The notes below the pieces were generated by a model. It saw only the letters and a program-made list of their open reading frames with translations, ran no database searches and had not been told where the DNA came from. A stretch of DNA of 64,000 bases from Synchiropus splendidus (Eukaryota; Chordata; Actinopteri; Syngnathiformes; Callionymidae), in assembly GCF_027744825.2 (NCBI RefSeq), contig NW_026527089.1:62001-126000 (forward strand). Reading direction: 5' to 3'. Each line of letters opens with the position of its first letter. Within the stretch, counting starts at the first letter, position 1. Below, one piece after another: positions 60,162 through 64,000 of the stretch. A program made the position numbers and the translations under genes.

Positions 60162-63100
60162 GCACAATGCACAAAAACGCTTTTCAGCCTGAGATAAGGT
60201 GGGTTTCGGAACGCCAAACATAAAAGTGTTAATAACTTTGGAAAAACACTTCAGACAGTTTAGATTTGATGTGCAACTACTAGAAAGACCCTTTCTGCTA
60301 TAGTGGGAGGTTAAAATTTCATGTTCTGAAGCTTTCCTGAAAAGTTATGGCACAATGCACAAAAACGCTTTTCAGCCTGAGATAAGGTGGGTTTCGGAAC
60401 GCCAAACATAAAAGTGTTGATAACTTTCGAAAAACACTTCAGAGAGCTTAGATTTGATGTGCACCTACTAGAAAGACCCTTTCTGCTATAGTGGGAGGTT
60501 AAAATTTCATGTTCTGAAGCTTCCCTGAAAAGTTATGGCACAATGCGTAAAAACGCTTTTCAGCCTGAGATAAGGTGGGTTTCGGAACGCCAAACATAAA
60601 AGTGTTGATAACTTTTGAAAAACACTTCAGACAGCTTAGATTTGATGTGCAACTACTAGAAAGACCCTTTCTGCTATAGTGGGAGGTTAAAATTTCATGT
60701 TCTGAAGCTTCCCTGAAAAGTTATGGCACAATGCACAAAAACGCTTTTCAGCCTGAGATAAGGTGGGTTTCGGAACGCCAAACATAAAAGTGTTGATAAC
60801 TTTGGAAAAACACTTCAGACAGTTTAGATTTGATGTGCAACTACTAGAAAGACCCTTTCTGCTATAGAGGGAGGTTAAAATTTCATGTTCTGAAGCTTCC
60901 CTGAAAAGTTATGGCACAATGCACAAAAACGCTTTTCAGCCTGAGATAAGGTGGGTTTCGGAACGCCAAACATAAAAGTGTTAATAACTTTGGAAAAACA
61001 CTTCAGACAGTTTAGATTTGATGTGCAACTACTAGAAAGACCCTTTCTGCTATAGTGGGAGGTTAAAATTTCATGTTCTGAAGCTTCCCTGAAAAGTTAT
61101 GGCACAATGCACAAAAACGCTTTTCAGCCTGAGATAAGGTGGGTTTCGGAACGCCAAACATAAAAGTGTTAATAACTTTGGAAAAACACTTCAGACAGTT
61201 TAGATTTGATGTGCAACTACTAGAAAGACCCTTTCTGCTATAGTGGGAGGTTAAAATTTCATGTTCTGAAGCTTTACTGAAAAGTTATGGCACAATGCAC
61301 AAAAACGCTTTTCAGCCTGAGATAAGGTGGGTTTCGGAACGCCAAACATAAAAGTGTTGATAACTTTCGAAAAACACTTCAGAGAGCTTAGATTTGATGT
61401 GCACCTACTAGAAAGACCCTTTCTGCTATAGTGGGAGGTTAAAATTTCATGTTCTGAAGCTTCCCTGAAAAGTTATGGCACAATGCGTAAAAACGCTTTT
61501 CAGCCTGAGATAAGGTGGGTTTCGGAACGCCAAACATAAAAGTGTTGATAACTTTGGAAAAACACTTCAGACAGTTTAGATTTGATGTGCAACTACTAGA
61601 AAGACCCTTTCTGCTATAGTGGGAGGTTAAAATTTCATGTTCTGAAGCTTTCCTGAAAAGTTATGGCACAATGCACAAAAACGCTTTTCAGCCTGAGATA
61701 AGGTGGGTTTCGGAACGCCAAACATAAAAGTGTTGATAACTTTTGAAAAACACTTCAGACAGCTTAGATTTGATGTGCAACTACTAGAAAGACCCTTTCT
61801 GCTATAGTGGGAGGTTAAAATTTCATGTTCTGAAGCTTCCCTGAAAAGTTATGGCACAATGCACAAAAACGCTTTTCAGCCTGAGATAAGGTGGGTTTCG
61901 GAACGCCAAACATAAAAGTGTTGATAACTTTGGAAAAACACTTCAGACAGTTTAGATTTGATGTGCAACTACTAGAAAGACCCTTTCTGCTATAGTGGGA
62001 GGTTAAAATTTCATGTTCTGAAGCTTTCCTGAAAAGTTATGGCACAATGCACAAAAACGCTTTTCAGCCTGAGATAAGGTGGGTTTCGGAACGCCAAACA
62101 TAAAAGTGTTGATAACTTTTGAAAAACACTTCAGACAGCTTAGATTTGATGTGCAACTACTAGAAAGACCCTTTCTGCTATAGTGGGAGGTTAAAATTTC
62201 ATGTTCTGAAGCTTCCCTGAAAAGTTATGGCACAATGCACAAAAACGCTTTTCAGCCTGAGATAAGGTGGGTTTCGGAACGCCAAACATAAAAGTGTTAA
62301 TAACTTTGGAAAAACACTTCAGACAGTTTAGATTTGATGTGCAACTACTAGAAAGACCCTTTCTGCTATAGTGGGAGGTTAAAATTTCATGTTCTGAAGC
62401 TTTCCTGAAAAGTTATGGCACAATGCACAAAAACGCTTTTCAGCCTGAGATAAGGTGGGTTTCGGAACGCCAAACATAAAAGTGTTGATAACTTTCGAAA
62501 AACACTTCAGAGAGCTTAGATTTGATGTGCACCTACTAGAAAGACCCTTTCTGCTATAGTGGGAGGTTAAAATTTCATGTTCTGAAGCTTCCCTGAAAAG
62601 TTATGGCACAATGCGTAAAAACGCTTTTCAGCCTGAGATAAGGTGGGTTTCGGAACGCCAAACATAAAAGTGTTGATAACTTTTGAAAAACACTTCAGAC
62701 AGCTTAGATTTGATGTGCAACTACTAGAAAGACCCTTTCTGCTATAGTGGGAGGTTAAAATTTCATGTTCTGAAGCTTCCCTGAAAAGTTATGGCACAAT
62801 GCACAAAAACGCTTTTCAGCCTGAGATAAGGTGGGTTTCGGAACGCCAAACATAAAAGTGTTGATAACTTTGGAAAAACACTTCAGACAGTTTAGATTTG
62901 ATGTGCAACTACTAGAAAGACCCTTTCTGCTATAGAGGGAGGTTAAAATTTCATGTTCTGAAGCTTCCCTGAAAAGTTATGGCACAATGCACAAAAACGC
63001 TTTTCAGCCTGAGATAAGGTGGGTTTCGGAACGCCAAACATAAAAGTGTTAATAACTTTGGAAAAACACTTCAGACAGTTTAGATTTGATGTGCAACTAC

Positions 63101-64000
63101 TAGAAAGACCCTTTCTGCTATAGTGGGAGGTTAAAATTTCATGTTCTGAAGCTTCCCTGAAAAGTTATGGCACAATGCACAAAAACGCTTTTCAGCCTGA
63201 GATAAGGTGGGTTTCGGAACGCCAAACATAAAAGTGTTAATAACTTTGGAAAAACACTTCAGACAGTTTAGATTTGATGTGCAACTACTAGAAAGACCCT
63301 TTCTGCTATAGTGGGAGGTTAAAATTTCATGTTCTGAAGCTTTACTGAAAAGTTATGGCACAATGCACAAAAACGCTTTTCAGCCTGAGATAAGGTGGGT
63401 TTCGGAACGCCAAACATAAAAGTGTTGATAACTTTCGAAAAACACTTCAGAGAGCTTAGATTTGATGTGCACCTACTAGAAAGACCCTTTCTGCTATAGT
63501 GGGAGGTTAAAATTTCATGTTCTGAAGCTTCCCTGAAAAGTTATGGCACAATGCGTAAAAACGCTTTTCAGCCTGAGATAAGGTGGGTTTCGGAACGCCA
63601 AACATAAAAGTGTTGATAACTTTGGAAAAACACTTCAGACAGTTTAGATTTGATGTGCAACTACTAGAAAGACCCTTTCTGCTATAGTGGGAGGTTAAAA
63701 TTTCATGTTCTGAAGCTTTCCTGAAAAGTTATGGCACAATGCACAAAAACGCTTTTCAGCCTGAGATAAGGTGGGTTTCGGAACGCCAAACATAAAAGTG
63801 TTGATAACTTTTGAAAAACACTTCAGACAGCTTAGATTTGATGTGCAACTACTAGAAAGACCCTTTCTGCTATAGTGGGAGGTTAAAATTTCATGTTCTG
63901 AAGCTTCCCTGAAAAGTTATGGCACAATGCACAAAAACGCTTTTCAGCCTGAGATAAGGTGGGTTTCGGAACGCCAAACATAAAAGTGTTGATAACTTTG
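60162..64000 (+). repeat. Tandem 11-mer pair, period 2068 bp, second copy cut by the window end
   Basis: M321-M331 (60162-62229) and M332-M341 (62230-64000) run E, A, B/C hybrid, D (A at 143), E, E, A, B, C, D, C. The second E of each has a private GCTTTACTG (61276 and 63344). The last 79 bases are the start of a unit with G at 70 and G at 79, consistent with D. The duplication probably continues beyond the window. Confidence 0.86.

Larger units (their letters stand above)
1..64000 (+). repeat. 188-bp satellite array filling the window (340 units plus a partial)
   Basis: The landmark GCACAATG recurs every 188 bases from base 1 to base 63922, always on this strand. The only phase change is one extra base at about 17434. 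Between landmarks every unit is the same sequence with a few substitutions. No stretch of unique DNA, no transposon end and no inversion is present, and the array runs past both window edges. The monomer is about 39% GC and contains AAGCTT at positions 168-173, so HindIII should give a 188-bp ladder. Known biology: arrays of nucleosome-sized monomers with higher-order structure are typical of centromeres and heterochromatin in plants and animals. Inference: this is a centromeric or pericentromeric satellite. The sequence does not match human alpha satellite as I know it, and I cannot name the family or species. Confidence 0.97.

Noticed and set aside
1..64000. CRISPR-like array
   Set aside because: Repeats are 188 bp with no unique spacers; successive units are near-identical end to end.
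1..64000. CENP-B box
   Set aside because: A and F units have TTCG followed at the right distance by A, but the CGGG half is CTTC. Other TTCG sites match worse. I do not call a box.
1..64000. Human or primate alpha satellite
   Set aside because: The unit is 188 bp rather than about 171 bp and I see no recognisable sequence agreement.
1..64000. Ribosomal DNA spacer or 5S gene tandem
   Set aside because: No 5S or other rRNA sequence and no RNA polymerase III internal promoter pattern is visible in the monomer.
1..64000. Transposon-derived terminal repeats or insertions
   Set aside because: The landmark spacing never breaks except for one base at about 17434, leaving no room for an insertion.
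1..64000. Promoter-like or terminator-like motifs within the monomer (TATAG, short hairpins)
   Set aside because: They occur in nearly every one of 340 units by descent and have no gene beside them, so individual regulatory calls are not supported.

Overview
The window is one uninterrupted tandem satellite array. From base 1 to base 64000 I see a single 188-bp monomer repeated head to tail on one strand: 340 complete units plus 79 bases of a 341st. There are no genes, RNA genes, transposons, inversions or unique sequence. Phase is kept across the whole window with one exception, a single inserted T at about 17434. The monomer is about 39% GC (73 of 188 by hand count of one unit), carries a HindIII-type site (AAGCTT) near its end, and has a length close to one nucleosome plus linker. 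This is nuclear satellite DNA of a eukaryote, most likely centromeric or pericentromeric. The style of the sequence is plant-like to me, but I do not recognise the family, so the taxon is open.

Monomers are numbered M1 (starts at base 1) to M341 (starts at 63922). Position numbers inside a monomer count from the G of GCACAATG. A few diagnostic positions (10-11, 70, 79, 95, 98, 115, 174) sort the units into five main types. By hand count of the 340 complete units there are 68 A, 68 B, 67 C, 41 D and 69 E, plus 15 units of F and F-prime type and 12 obvious hybrids. The basic order is A-B-C-D-E, a 940-bp higher-order repeat. It is rarely kept for long: the array is a mosaic of larger blocks (3, 5, 7, 11, 13, 15, 16 and 21/22 monomers) duplicated in tandem or copied to distant places.

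Layout. 1-8460: a 21-mer and its 22-mer copy. 8461-17296: mixed blocks, including a third copy of part of the 22-mer (9777-12972) and a 7-mer repeated at a distance (12409-13724 and 15417-16732). 17297-21809: a transitional part with the only indel and a 16-mer that recurs at 47002. 21810-25569: a young tandem 7-mer. 25570-29893: a block that recurs at 47-50 kb. 29894-37037: a 7-mer pair followed by a 13-mer pair. 37038-43617: a 15-mer pair, ending in clean A-B-C-D-E pentamers. 43618-53957: mixed blocks. 53958-58845: a 13-mer pair. 60162-64000: an 11-mer pair cut by the window end.

The most informative signal is that many hybrid monomers look like scars of unequal crossover. A unit that begins as type X and ends as type Y is usually followed by the type that normally follows Y. 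Nothing in the sequence supports a protein-coding or immunity-type system; the biology here is satellite turnover and, by inference, centromere function.
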